Below, one piece after another: positions 35,655 through 45,651 of a stretch of 64,000 nucleotides of DNA (position 1 is its first letter; every line of letters begins with the position of its first letter). Location of the stretch: the NCBI RefSeq assembly GCF_026241755.1, contig NZ_JAPJDA010000009.1, positions 1 to 64,000 on the forward strand. The letters are read 5' to 3'. This stretch comes from Salinimicrobium profundisediminis. Its GTDB lineage: Bacteria > Bacteroidota > Bacteroidia > Flavobacteriales > Flavobacteriaceae. The notes beneath the pieces were generated by a model. The model saw only the letters and a program-made list of their open reading frames with translations, did not search any database and had not been told where the DNA came from. Position numbers and translations under genes: made by a program.

Positions 35655-36626
35655 TCAATCAACAAATATTTCCAACAACTCAACCCGCTCCGAAGTTATT
35701 TCCACTTCCATATTTTTGGCGGGAATAAGGAAGGACTGACCCATGGCAATAGTTTCAGTATTACCCTCAATAGAAATTACAGCCTCCCCTCCGACACACA
35801 TGTAAATCACAAAAGAGTCCAACCGAGAATAATCCTTTACCATGTGACCCTTTATCAAAATGAAATTAGTAGTAAAGTATTTACAGCTAACTATATTTGA
35901 AGTTTCGTTAAGACGTCTATCGACTAGCATTCTGAAATCTTCTTTTCTTTCAAGATCAATTACATTTAATGCAAGATCAGTATGCAATTCCCTGGAATTC
36001 CCTTCGGCATCCGTTCGATCCCAGTCATAGATGCGATATGTAATATCAGATGTTTGCTGGATTTCTGCGAGAAGGACACCGGATCCAATGGCATGTACCT
36101 TTCCGGTTTTTATAAAAAATGAATCTCCCTTTTTTACTTCCTCAAAATTTAGGAGTGAGACAATTTTCCCCGCCTCAAGACATTGTAAATATTCAGATTT
36201 AGAAATATTTTTTGAAAACCCTATGTTGATTTTTGATCCTTCGTCAGCCTGAACAACATACCACATTTCATTTTTTCCGAAGGAATCATGGCGCTCCCTG
36301 GCCACTTCATCGTGAGGATGCACCTGAACAGATAAATCTTTATTGGCATCTATAAATTTTATAAGTAGGGGAAAACTTGTTCCAAATACCTCAAAATTTT
36401 TCTTGCCAACAAGATCATGTTGATATTCCTCAATTAGATCCGATAATGCTTTTCCTTTCAAAGGGCCATTTTCAACAATGGAAGTATTATCCTTTACACT
36501 CGATATTTCCCAGCTTTCTCCAATATTTTTTTGGGTTGTTTTTTTATTTAAAATTTCTTTTAACTTATTACCTCCCCATATTTTTTCTTTAAGTATAGGA
36601 TGAAATTTTAATGGGTAATTTATCAT
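35655..36626 (-). CDS. manA: Mannose-6-phosphate isomerase
   Basis: 323 residues, a short type I phosphomannose isomerase that interconverts mannose-6-phosphate and fructose-6-phosphate. Zinc-site elements are visible: LSVQVHPHDE near residue 100 and KTGKVHAIGSG near 172, then LAEIQQTSDITYRIYDWDR. As last gene of the mannan operon it routes mannose into glycolysis. Confidence 0.93.
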   Translation of the reverse strand: MINYPLKFHPILKEKIWGGNKLKEILNKKTTQKNIGESWEISSVKDNTSIVENGPLKGKALSDLIEEYQHDLVGKKNFEVFGTSFPLLIKFIDANKDLSVQVHPHDEVARERHDSFGKNEMWYVVQADEGSKINIGFSKNISKSEYLQCLEAGKIVSLLNFEEVKKGDSFFIKTGKVHAIGSGVLLAEIQQTSDITYRIYDWDRTDAEGNSRELHTDLALNVIDLERKEDFRMLVDRRLNETSNIVSCKYFTTNFILIKGHMVKDYSRLDSFVIYMCVGGEAVISIEGNTETIAMGQSFLIPAKNMEVEITSERVELLEIFVD

Positions 36627-36637
36627 GTTGTGGTAAT

Positions 36638-37933
36638 CTATTTTAATTCGTTAGATAATTTAGAAAACTTAGAGCTATACCTTGATATTAGTTTCAGAGT
36701 TGTGGCATCGTGATCGTATATTGAATACCAACCCTGTAATTCATGTGGCGGATCTCCGATGAAATCATCTCCTGGTCGCCAAATGGCACCCGCCTTTCGC
36801 GGCCGACCTTCACCCCCCCAGGCCCAGAAATTCACTCCGGAAACCTGTGGAATACTTTTGGCGTAAGTAAAAAAGGTACTGAAAATAAAATCAAAATACC
36901 TGTTTCGATAGCTCACCGACGCATCAAAATGATGGCTGTTGGCATCCCTGGAGATACCAAATTCCTCCAGAACAATAGGTATATTTAGTTCATTGGCCAC
37001 CTGAAAATGGTCCTGAATATAAGCACTAGCTTTCAAAATAGCATCGTCGAAAGTTTCCTCTGCTCTCTCCGGATCATACCAGCCCCAGTTCTGGATCCAC
37101 ACGTGAAATGTAGCATAATCGATATATGGTGAGTCATGATCCTTTCGGAAATTTGTCCCGTTTTGGGGAGAAGGTGTGTTCCCTTCGCTCCCAATGCTTA
37201 CCAGATGCTGCCCATCGAGTTCCTTAATAAATTTCGCAGTATTGTGAAGCCAATTCCTATAAGCTTCTTCATAGGCTCCCCCCTGAGGTTCATTGGTAAG
37301 CTGCCAGGCCATAATCGTAGTGTCTTCTTTGTAGGCAACACCTGTAAGGCTGTTCTCTCTTTCTATAATTGTCCTAATAAAATTTCGAAACCATTCTTTA
37401 GCTGTTTCGTTGGTGTAGAACTGGGAAGCATAAGCCTGATAAGTACCCCAGTCTCCTCCTTCTGCAGGAGGGGGATATGGAATGGCTTCATTATCGTTGG
37501 CCCAGGAGACATATTGTGAAAAACCTCCAGACCAGGGCCAAAAGTTATTGAGGCAAACAACTGCCAGCATATTCCTCTTCTTCATTTCCGCCAACAAAAA
37601 ATCCAGCCCTTGTAGAAGATCTTCATTATAATTCCCGGGGAATTCCTGTACGGTGGGCTGCATACGCCAGGGGGTACCCTCTGCTCCTTCAGAGCCTGCC
37701 ATTATTCTCAGGTTCTTCACCCCAAGATCCTCTAACCTGTCTAATTCGCGGACGAGCCTTTCTTTATCTTCATGGCCCAGGTTCATCCCGTACCAGAAAT
37801 TGGTACCCAAAAAATGGTAAGGTTTCCCCTGATGAACAAAACCACCATGCTCTACCTGCACAAATTTCTGACCTACTGCCTCTGTGGTTAACACACACAA
37901 AAACAATAAGTAATAAACAATCTCTCTTTTCAT
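36638..37933 (-). CDS. GH5 endo-beta-1,4-mannanase (probably subfamily 7)
   Basis: 431 residues with a signal peptide (cleavage after AVG-Q near 21) and a GH5 (beta/alpha)8 barrel. Acid/base E215 is in WQLTNEPQGG and nucleophile E324 in VLEEFGIS. The N-terminal HFLGTNFWYGMNLG resembles GH5_7 mannanases. No lipobox, so periplasmic or secreted. It should cut internal mannan bonds. Confidence 0.88.
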   Translation of the reverse strand: MKREIVYYLLFLCVLTTEAVGQKFVQVEHGGFVHQGKPYHFLGTNFWYGMNLGHEDKERLVRELDRLEDLGVKNLRIMAGSEGAEGTPWRMQPTVQEFPGNYNEDLLQGLDFLLAEMKKRNMLAVVCLNNFWPWSGGFSQYVSWANDNEAIPYPPPAEGGDWGTYQAYASQFYTNETAKEWFRNFIRTIIERENSLTGVAYKEDTTIMAWQLTNEPQGGAYEEAYRNWLHNTAKFIKELDGQHLVSIGSEGNTPSPQNGTNFRKDHDSPYIDYATFHVWIQNWGWYDPERAEETFDDAILKASAYIQDHFQVANELNIPIVLEEFGISRDANSHHFDASVSYRNRYFDFIFSTFFTYAKSIPQVSGVNFWAWGGEGRPRKAGAIWRPGDDFIGDPPHELQGWYSIYDHDATTLKLISRYSSKFSKLSNELK

Positions 37934-37940
37934 CTTTACG

Positions 37941-40172
37941 TTATTTAACCTGAAAGTTTACTTTTTCTGTTGTGTCACTGCTACCTCCCAGCCACAGCTC
38001 ATATTCCCCCGGCTCCACTACTTCCTCCATATCGCGATTCCAGAATGCCAGGCTCCTTATATTAATTTCAAAATGCACTACTGTTTGCTCCCCCGGTGCC
38101 AAGGTGATTCTTTTAAAATCCTTAAGTTCCTTCACCGGGCGGATCACACTGGCATACAGATCACGAGTGTACAACTGCACCACCTCTGTTGCCATTGCTT
38201 TACCCGTATTTTTTAGAGTCACTTCAACTTTTAGTATACCGTCCTTTTGCAGTACATCCTCAAGGAGCTCAATACGCCCATATTCAAAAGTGGTATAAGT
38301 GAGGCCGTAACCAAATGGAAAGAGGGGCTCATGTCCGCTATCAAGATAGAAGGACCTGTTCCCCAGGGAGGTCTGGGAAGCTTCTACAGGAATTTCATCT
38401 ATTAGCATCTCATTGTCAGTGGCCGGCCTTCCTGTATTTTCATGGCTGTAATAAATGGGAATCTGCCCTACATTTTTGGGAAAAGTCATGGGTAATTTTC
38501 CAGAAGGGCTCGATTTTCCGAACAGCACATCGGCTATAGCAGGCCCTCCCATGGTACCTGGATGCCAGGCATATATTACCGCATCGGAAAGTTCCACCTC
38601 CTTTTCAATCTCAAGTGGCCTACCGGCCAGAAAAACCGAAACCAATGGCTTATTGAGTGCCGCAAGCTCTTTTAACATTTTAGATTGTGCTCCCTGGAGC
38701 CGAAGGTTGGATAAACTGTGTGCTTCCCCCGAAAGAATTGATTCCTCTCCCAAAAATACAACTATTGCATCAGCCGCTGCAGCAAGCTTCCTCATTTTCA
38801 CAAAGCTGGTGGTATCTTTATCCCTCGAGAATTTCAGTCCTGGGTGATGAAGAATCTCCACCTGTTCGCCGTACATTTTTTTTAAGGCATCTAAAGGCGT
38901 TATGGTGTGGTCTTTCTCCCCATCGAATACCCATGTGCCAAGTTGTTCATGCGGGGCATCGGAAAGAGGTCCAAAAACAGCCAGAGTCTTTATGTTTTTC
39001 AAAGGGAGTGTCTCCTCCTGGTTTTTTAGAAGTACGAAGGATTCTTCTGCTGCCTTCTTAGCCAGGGCCAAGTGCTCTGTGTGGTAAAATTTACTATCCC
39101 TGTCCTCCTCTACGTAAGGGTTCTCAAACAAACCTAGTCGGAATTTAACCCTTAAAATATTGCTAACCGCATTATTAAGATCCTCCATGGAAAGGCTGCC
39201 CTGACGCACAAGCTTTTCCCCATGTTCTACAAAGGTGCCACTGACCATTTCCATGTCAATACCAGCCTCTATGGCCTGATTTGCAGCCTGTGAACGATTT
39301 TGACTATAACCGTGTACCACCATTTCATCTACCGAAGCCCAGTCGGAAACCACAAAACCGTCAAAGCCCCACTCGTCCCTGAGAATACTCTTCAAAAGAT
39401 GCTTGTCACCCGTAGCCGGAATTCCGTCATTGGCATGAAAGGCCGACATTATGGTGGCCAGACCAGCCTCCTTTACAGCAGCTTCGAAGGGCTTTAAGTA
39501 AAGGTTCCTCATTTGCCTTTCGGGGATATATGTAGAATTATAATCTCTTCCTCCTTCCGCAGCACCATATCCCGCAAAATGCTTGGCAGAGGCGGCAAGG
39601 GAGGTAGGATTGGAAAGATCTTTCCCTTGGAAACCTTTTACCATAGCCACAGCCATTCGGGAGGCCAGAAACGGGTCCTCCCCGGGACTTTCAGCTACTC
39701 GACCCCAACGTGGGTCACGGGTGATATCTACCATGGGTGCAAAGGTCCAGCGTATTCCTACTTCCGATGCCTCCACTGCCGCCGTTCTTGCCGCTTCTTC
39801 CACGATATCAGGATCAAAACTTGCAGCCTGACCTAAAGGAATAGGAAATATAGTTTTGAAACCATGGATCACATCCCGGCCAATGATGATGGGAATTCCC
39901 ATCCTAGACTCCTCCATGGCTATCTGCTGAGCCTTGTTGGCCACGGCAGGATCTGTTATGCTTAGAACAGAACCGGCCATTCCCCTCCGAATCAAGTCAT
40001 AATTAACCTCCATATTATCGGCGGAAAGCTGGTTCATCTGCCCTAGTTTTTCCTGTATTGTCATCTCTTTAAGGAGCCAGTCAATCTGCTGCTCAATCTC
40101 CTCAGAGAAATGCTGTGCTGTCATAGGGGTGTAAATTTGTATAAGCAGAAAACAAAACAATATTTTTTTCAT
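37941..40172 (-). CDS. GH3 beta-glycosidase (BglX-like)
   Basis: 743 residues with a signal peptide, a GH3 N-terminal barrel with nucleophile Asp in FVVSDWASV, KHFAGYGAAEGGRDYN, a GH3 C-terminal sandwich (GEAHSLSNL) and a fibronectin type III-like end. It probably releases terminal beta-glucose (or xylose) in the periplasm. In a mannan locus a beta-glucosidase points to glucomannan as substrate. Confidence 0.9.
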   Translation of the reverse strand: MKKILFCFLLIQIYTPMTAQHFSEEIEQQIDWLLKEMTIQEKLGQMNQLSADNMEVNYDLIRRGMAGSVLSITDPAVANKAQQIAMEESRMGIPIIIGRDVIHGFKTIFPIPLGQAASFDPDIVEEAARTAAVEASEVGIRWTFAPMVDITRDPRWGRVAESPGEDPFLASRMAVAMVKGFQGKDLSNPTSLAASAKHFAGYGAAEGGRDYNSTYIPERQMRNLYLKPFEAAVKEAGLATIMSAFHANDGIPATGDKHLLKSILRDEWGFDGFVVSDWASVDEMVVHGYSQNRSQAANQAIEAGIDMEMVSGTFVEHGEKLVRQGSLSMEDLNNAVSNILRVKFRLGLFENPYVEEDRDSKFYHTEHLALAKKAAEESFVLLKNQEETLPLKNIKTLAVFGPLSDAPHEQLGTWVFDGEKDHTITPLDALKKMYGEQVEILHHPGLKFSRDKDTTSFVKMRKLAAAADAIVVFLGEESILSGEAHSLSNLRLQGAQSKMLKELAALNKPLVSVFLAGRPLEIEKEVELSDAVIYAWHPGTMGGPAIADVLFGKSSPSGKLPMTFPKNVGQIPIYYSHENTGRPATDNEMLIDEIPVEASQTSLGNRSFYLDSGHEPLFPFGYGLTYTTFEYGRIELLEDVLQKDGILKVEVTLKNTGKAMATEVVQLYTRDLYASVIRPVKELKDFKRITLAPGEQTVVHFEINIRSLAFWNRDMEEVVEPGEYELWLGGSSDTTEKVNFQVK

Positions 40173-40181
40173 GCCAAATTT

Positions 40182-41819
40182 TTAAAAAAAGATGTAATAC
40201 ATTCCAAAGCAAGCTAGTACCAGTAAGAGGGCTTGAAACCTAAAATTCTTATACCAAACAGTTCCTTCCAATTCCTTGGTTTCGTCTTTCCAGATCTGTA
40301 TCGTCCATGTGTTCTTTTCCACCTTTTCCAGTTCCGGAGGAGCCGTCATAAGACTTACCAGTACATTGACAATTAAACTAAGAAGCATTACTATAGGCGC
40401 CAGTAAAAGGAAGTGTAAACCTATTTCAATCTCCAGTACATACTTTGTAAACATAATTGCAGCTGCCATTACAAGTCCGGACATGAGTCCGCTAAAGGCT
40501 CCTACTGCATTGGAACGTTTCCAGAAGAGTCCAAGGAAAAAGGTCGCTACTACCGGGGGAGCGAGATAACTTACGATCTCCTGGTAATAAGCTATTAAAG
40601 AATCAAACTCCTCGATGAAGGGGGCCCAAACCACTGAAACTATTAATGCTACCACCGCTGTAATTTTACCCACCCTGACTTTTTCCTTACTAGAAGCATT
40701 TTTATTCCATTTGCTGTAAAAATCCATTGTAAAGAGAGTGGAGACTGAGCTTAAAGTCGCACTTAAAGTTGATGTTAGTGCTGAAATCATAGCTGAAAGA
40801 ATAATTCCGATTAGCCCGATTGGAAGCAGTTCAACTATCAGTCGGGGATAAACTTCATCAGTATTCACACCGTAATCTGTCTTTAATGTGCTCCCACTAA
40901 TAATACTATCGGGCAAGTTTTCTACTCCGAATAGATTTATACCTCTGGCTATCAGACCAGGCATTATAAAAATGAAAATTGTAAACAGATAGAGGAAACC
41001 TACCAACAGTACCCCTTTTCTACCATGATCAACAGACCGTGCAGAAAGCACCCTTTGAACCATCACCTGGTTGTTAGCCCAGAAATAAAAGCCAAGGATT
41101 GGAATCCCAACCCACATACCCAGCCAGGGCACAGTAGGATCATCCATGGGGCGAGTCAATTTGAGCCAAAAACCCTCGTTAAATCGGTCTATGAAGGTTT
41201 CCCATCCACCTATTTCATTCATAGCAAAAAAGGCCAATATGGTGGAACCAACAATTAGAACGCTTGCCTGTATTACATCGGCATTAATTGCAGAGGAGAG
41301 TCCCCCTATAATAGTATAACTTCCAGCTACAGCAGCCATTCCTATAATAATCCACATTACCTCTGCTTCTGGAAAGATCATCTTAATAATTAATGCCCCG
41401 GTATAAAGTGTTGCAGAAGCATCCAAAAAAACATTTCCTATAATCGTTATAAATGAAAAATAAGTTCTGGATTTTCCGTCGAATCGCTTCTCCAGAAATT
41501 CAGGCATTGTAAAAATTCCGGAACGGATGTAAAATGGCAGGAAAAAAAGAGCAAAGAAGACCATCACCAGGACCGAAATCCAGTTGTAATTAAAAACGGC
41601 GATGCCACTTATAAATCCTTCTCCCGAATGTCCCATTAACGTGGAACTAGAGACACTGGCAGCAAATAAAGAGAGGCCCACTACAGGCCATGTTAGATCG
41701 CGTCCTGCAAGGAAATAGGAATCCGAGTCTTTAGCTTTTCCGTGCTTTAACGCCCACCAGATAATAAAAACAATATATAAGACAAGAACGATTAAATCTA
41801 TAGTGGATAATTGAGCCAT
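40182..41819 (-). CDS. Sodium:solute symporter (SSS family)
   Basis: 545 residues with about 13-14 membrane helices and the SSS pattern (SDSYFLAGRDLTWPVVGLSL, FAASVSSSTLMGHSGEGF). Sodium-coupled uptake of a sugar across the inner membrane is inferred from its place in the operon; the most likely cargo is mannobiose, mannose or glucosyl-mannose. Confidence 0.9.
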   Translation of the reverse strand: MAQLSTIDLIVLVLYIVFIIWWALKHGKAKDSDSYFLAGRDLTWPVVGLSLFAASVSSSTLMGHSGEGFISGIAVFNYNWISVLVMVFFALFFLPFYIRSGIFTMPEFLEKRFDGKSRTYFSFITIIGNVFLDASATLYTGALIIKMIFPEAEVMWIIIGMAAVAGSYTIIGGLSSAINADVIQASVLIVGSTILAFFAMNEIGGWETFIDRFNEGFWLKLTRPMDDPTVPWLGMWVGIPILGFYFWANNQVMVQRVLSARSVDHGRKGVLLVGFLYLFTIFIFIMPGLIARGINLFGVENLPDSIISGSTLKTDYGVNTDEVYPRLIVELLPIGLIGIILSAMISALTSTLSATLSSVSTLFTMDFYSKWNKNASSKEKVRVGKITAVVALIVSVVWAPFIEEFDSLIAYYQEIVSYLAPPVVATFFLGLFWKRSNAVGAFSGLMSGLVMAAAIMFTKYVLEIEIGLHFLLLAPIVMLLSLIVNVLVSLMTAPPELEKVEKNTWTIQIWKDETKELEGTVWYKNFRFQALLLVLACFGMYYIFF

Positions 41820-41830
41820 TAAATTGATCT

Positions 41831-43384
41831 TTAATATTTATAGGTGGTATATAAAACCACACTTTTAGAAGGAATATTTATTGTGCTGGTTTTGTCTTTA
41901 AAGGTCAAATTTTCTTCGTGCGGAACCGGAAAATTATTGCTATCGACCGGCCTTAAATCTTCACTATATATGAATTTCCTGAAGACCTGATCCTGATATA
42001 TTTCAGTATCAAGCTGAAACGTGGCATCACTGACACTATTATTTACAACAGCAAAAGTGATTTGCTCTTCCTCTGTACGACCCACGACCATCCTAACCCC
42101 TTGCATGTTTAAACCAGAATTCTTAACTATAATCATTTCTCCGGGAAAATAGCGCGTCATTATGGACCAGGTATAGAACCATGGTCGAATGTCTTCCTCT
42201 GCAGAATCTCCAGTAAGCTCTTTCCCTAGTATATTCCACATCCCCCATTTCTTTAGTTGAGTCTTATCACCAGTATCTCCATTGGTATGCATTGCATCAT
42301 CCAAGCCCCAAGCTATCACTGCATCAAAGCCACTATTCATTGATTGCACCAACACATCGGCCATGTCTACACCATAATCAAAATCATATATTGACATCTG
42401 ACTATCAGGGCTTGCAAATTCATCAGCTTCGTATCGCTCAATATTTTCTTCAACATATTTTTCAAAACCTATTTCTCCCAATATGAAAGGCTTTCTAGCC
42501 ACACTGTCAGCAAAGGAAACCAAGGACCCATAGTGGGCTCCGAATTCACCTGACCTCACAAAATCCTTTGTAGGATAGTCGTGTACATCATAAGCTCCCA
42601 GTACGTCACTTAGCTGCAATACGGCTTCTCTTGCCCACTCCTCCCCTGTGTAAGCAGAGGCTTCATTATTGTAAGGCGTGGCATCGGGTCCGATAATTTC
42701 AATCTCCTCTTTCAGGCCTCTGGCGACAAAGGCACTGTCGAGCATCAAAATACCTTCCTTCCATTCTTCCCAGTTACCATCAACAGTAGACCAATATCCG
42801 TTAGGCTCGTTGACCAGGTTGTAGTAATCGATAGTGGTATAGCCTTTTTCTTTGATGAGAAACTCCACATGATCGGCAATTATAGAAATCCACCGGGGGT
42901 CATTTGTCCCGGTGAAAGCATCCTGCATGTTTAGATTTGTATCATGAATTTTATAGGGTTGTCCCCATTCTCCGAGAATTACTTTCACATTATTCTCCTG
43001 ACAGTAATCAAGTAATTTGAAAAGGGCTTCCATTTCGGGATTGTCAAATTCGACTATGGGATTCCCGTCGTCATCCATCCCTTTTAAATATCTCCAGTTT
43101 GCCTGATCTAACACCCTTACAATTTGGGGCTTCATATAATCCAATCGATCAAATACTTGTTGCCACTTGTCTTCGGTCATCAAAAGCCCCCATTCAGCAT
43201 CTGGTGAATCGGCATGTGGATAGGCAGACCACTCCACCCCGTTTCCAATGAACTCAGATGAAATGACATTGTCCATTTCAATTCTTACCAGTTCATTTTC
43301 CTTCTCCTGTGTATTCTGACAGGAGGTGAAAAACCCCGCCGCCAGTGAAAGAAATATGAAGAAGCTGATATTTTTATTTTTCAT
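41831..43384 (-). CDS. Clan GH-A glycoside hydrolase lipoprotein, family unassigned
   Basis: 517 residues. Lipobox FTSC with Cys22, so lipoprotein. The barrel shows the clan GH-A pair: acid/base E193 in NLVNEPNGYW and nucleophile E304 in ILGEIGFEKY. It is a paralogue of the gene at 45652. I cannot place it in a named CAZy family with confidence; it may be an exo-mannanase or mannosidase. Its first codons overlap the end of the GH130 gene by 11 bp. Confidence 0.75.
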   Translation of the reverse strand: MKNKNISFFIFLSLAAGFFTSCQNTQEKENELVRIEMDNVISSEFIGNGVEWSAYPHADSPDAEWGLLMTEDKWQQVFDRLDYMKPQIVRVLDQANWRYLKGMDDDGNPIVEFDNPEMEALFKLLDYCQENNVKVILGEWGQPYKIHDTNLNMQDAFTGTNDPRWISIIADHVEFLIKEKGYTTIDYYNLVNEPNGYWSTVDGNWEEWKEGILMLDSAFVARGLKEEIEIIGPDATPYNNEASAYTGEEWAREAVLQLSDVLGAYDVHDYPTKDFVRSGEFGAHYGSLVSFADSVARKPFILGEIGFEKYVEENIERYEADEFASPDSQMSIYDFDYGVDMADVLVQSMNSGFDAVIAWGLDDAMHTNGDTGDKTQLKKWGMWNILGKELTGDSAEEDIRPWFYTWSIMTRYFPGEMIIVKNSGLNMQGVRMVVGRTEEEQITFAVVNNSVSDATFQLDTEIYQDQVFRKFIYSEDLRPVDSNNFPVPHEENLTFKDKTSTINIPSKSVVLYTTYKY

Positions 43385-44435
43385 TTTTTAACAAATTTAA
43401 AAGTTCATCCAGGTCACAGGTAGCAAGCCCCACAAATCGATCTGCTGCTCCGTAATATACGTACAAGGTACCGTCGATTATCATATTCCCTGTAGGGAAC
43501 ACACAGCCTTTATAGAAACCGTCAATCTCATAATCGTGCTCCGGTTCCATCACCCAGTCATCAAGTCTGCATTTTACGATAGAGGGATCCTCCAGGTCAA
43601 GCAAAGCCACACCTACACGATAATATCCCTGCCCTCCATTTTCCACTCCGTGATAAATAATGAGCCATCCGTCTTTAGTTTTCAAAGGAGGGGTGCTACC
43701 TCCAATTTTCTCTTCCCAAGAATTTTTCTTCCCGGCCAAAAGCAGTGTACTAGGCTCATCCCAAACCATCAAATCATCTGAATACCGCAGCCAAATTGAT
43801 GGATGCTCACATCCATATTCTTTTCCCACCCACTCCTTTGGCCGATGCAACATAGCATACCTTCCGTTAATTTTCTCTGGAAATAGGATAACATCTCTAT
43901 CATCTAAATTGCTCTGGGTAATCCTGCCCAGCCTCCGGTAATTCTTAAAATCAGTGGTAAGAGCAAGACCGGAATTGGCTATATTATTTTTCAGTACCTC
44001 GGGCGCATCTGGACCACACTCTGGCAGATTGATTTCGTCATGACCAAATTTCCAGTACTGACCTGGAGGATAAGGCCTATAAGCATAAGTGATATAGTAT
44101 TCATCTTCGAACTTTACGATTCTCGGGTCTTCTACAGCACCCATGTCAGGTCCGTCTACACTAGGAGAAAAAACGGGCTCTCGGTAAGCTCTCTGAAAAT
44201 CCACTCCATTTTTACTAGTGGCCAGACCAAAGCGGATTACATGATCCTCATCATCCCCAGCGGCTCGATAAAGCATATAAAAGGTTCCATTTTCATACCA
44301 TACTCCTGGATTACAAACTACCAGACTCTCCCAATAATTCTCCGGATTTGGTTTTAAAATTGGATTAGCCTCACTTTTTTTAAATTTAAATTTCACTGCC
44401 TTATTGCTTGCTGCTTGTTGCTGCATCTTATTCAC
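43374..44435 (-). CDS. GH130 beta-mannoside phosphorylase
   Basis: 353 residues without signal peptide, hence cytoplasmic. GH130 five-bladed propeller with VCNPGVWYENGTFYMLYRA and catalytic Asp103 in GAVEDPRIVKF. It uses phosphate to split beta-1,4-mannosides, giving mannose-1-phosphate. No mannobiose 2-epimerase lies nearby, so direct mannobiose or mannan-oligosaccharide phosphorolysis is more likely than the mannosylglucose route. Start may be GTG (44435) or the ATG at 44426. Confidence 0.9.
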   Translation of the reverse strand: MNKMQQQAASNKAVKFKFKKSEANPILKPNPENYWESLVVCNPGVWYENGTFYMLYRAAGDDEDHVIRFGLATSKNGVDFQRAYREPVFSPSVDGPDMGAVEDPRIVKFEDEYYITYAYRPYPPGQYWKFGHDEINLPECGPDAPEVLKNNIANSGLALTTDFKNYRRLGRITQSNLDDRDVILFPEKINGRYAMLHRPKEWVGKEYGCEHPSIWLRYSDDLMVWDEPSTLLLAGKKNSWEEKIGGSTPPLKTKDGWLIIYHGVENGGQGYYRVGVALLDLEDPSIVKCRLDDWVMEPEHDYEIDGFYKGCVFPTGNMIIDGTLYVYYGAADRFVGLATCDLDELLNLLKNEK

Positions 44436-44451
44436 GATTCTATGTTTATAT

Positions 44452-45645
44452 TTAATTAAAATCTATCCCGTTGACCATTTCATACATCTCAGGAAGGTCA
44501 CTGCTGAAAAGTATGTGGTCCATTGCAAAAAATTTCTGAAAATCAGGAGCTGAACTATGTCCTTCAAATGGAGCGAAAAAATGAAACCCTGTATTGGACG
44601 GATCATATTTGTTTCTCCACATCACAACCATAGATATTTTCTTTCCAGCTAAAGGAGTTCCAATTTCCCGGGTCCAATATTCTTCATAAGTTTCCCCGTC
44701 CGAACCTAAAATACCTTCAATTCCAGTTTCAGTAACTCCTGAAGGTTTGTTTTTCTCCTGTGAAAGAATAGCCAGATTCCTTAAGTTACTGCTAAAAGCA
44801 GCTGTATTAGTACCATGGTAACTGTCCATTCCTAAAAAATCTACATAATTATCACCCGGCCACCTGAATAGCAAGTTTTCCTTGCTACCAAGTTGATCAA
44901 GCTGGGGGGAAATAGCATAAATGAAGTTGTGTACTTCCTTTTCATTTTTTAGATAATCGATAGTAAACCTCCATAAATCAATGAATTCCTGTTGGGTTGT
45001 AGCACTTCTACCCCACCAGGACCAGGTTTGGTTATGTTCATGATAAGGGCGAAAAATAACAGGAATAGGCTTTCCATTATCATCTACCAAACTATGGGCC
45101 ACTGCTGCCAATCTATCTAACCAATCAAGATATTTTTGATTAGTTGGACTTCCCTCAATCAATATTTCCTTAACCACATCATTTCTGGAGTTATCCCAGG
45201 AATCACCACCCGTTAAAGGATTGTTTAAATGTGCATTAGCCAAAATTACCTCTCCTCTTCTTCTGGATTCTTTTATGGTTCTCACCCGATGCTCATTTAA
45301 TTCCGCAGTGGCATAGCGATCGTCCATCAATTCAGCGAAGTCCACACTAAATACTGCAGGGTAATCACCTACTACGTCCTTAATGTCAGATCGTCCGTGT
45401 TCGACATACCAGTTTCTTCCATAAAGTAAAGCGTCGTGATGCCCAAACATGACCCCCTGCTCCTGTATGCTCCATAAATTGGAATACAGAGCCTTGGTTT
45501 CCTCCGTTGCCTGTTTATCCACAAGTGAAAGGGCTGTATTTTCCCCTGGCTGAGGTTTTTCACCTCCGCCATCATGGTTATCATCTGTAGAACAACCCAT
45601 GTTTAAAAAAAATATTAAGGATAAATATGCAGTAATCTTTTTCAT
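44452..45645 (-). CDS. GH26 endo-beta-1,4-mannanase lipoprotein
   Basis: 397 residues with lipobox NMGC (Cys18). The GH26 barrel has acid/base E203 in FRPYHEHNQTWSWWG and nucleophile E306 in GVTETGIEG. The acidic linker after the lipid site (DDNHDGGGE) is a typical surface-export signal, so it may sit on the cell surface and start mannan breakdown. Confidence 0.92.
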   Translation of the reverse strand: MKKITAYLSLIFFLNMGCSTDDNHDGGGEKPQPGENTALSLVDKQATEETKALYSNLWSIQEQGVMFGHHDALLYGRNWYVEHGRSDIKDVVGDYPAVFSVDFAELMDDRYATAELNEHRVRTIKESRRRGEVILANAHLNNPLTGGDSWDNSRNDVVKEILIEGSPTNQKYLDWLDRLAAVAHSLVDDNGKPIPVIFRPYHEHNQTWSWWGRSATTQQEFIDLWRFTIDYLKNEKEVHNFIYAISPQLDQLGSKENLLFRWPGDNYVDFLGMDSYHGTNTAAFSSNLRNLAILSQEKNKPSGVTETGIEGILGSDGETYEEYWTREIGTPLAGKKISMVVMWRNKYDPSNTGFHFFAPFEGHSSAPDFQKFFAMDHILFSSDLPEMYEMVNGIDFN

Positions 45646-45651
45646 ATATAA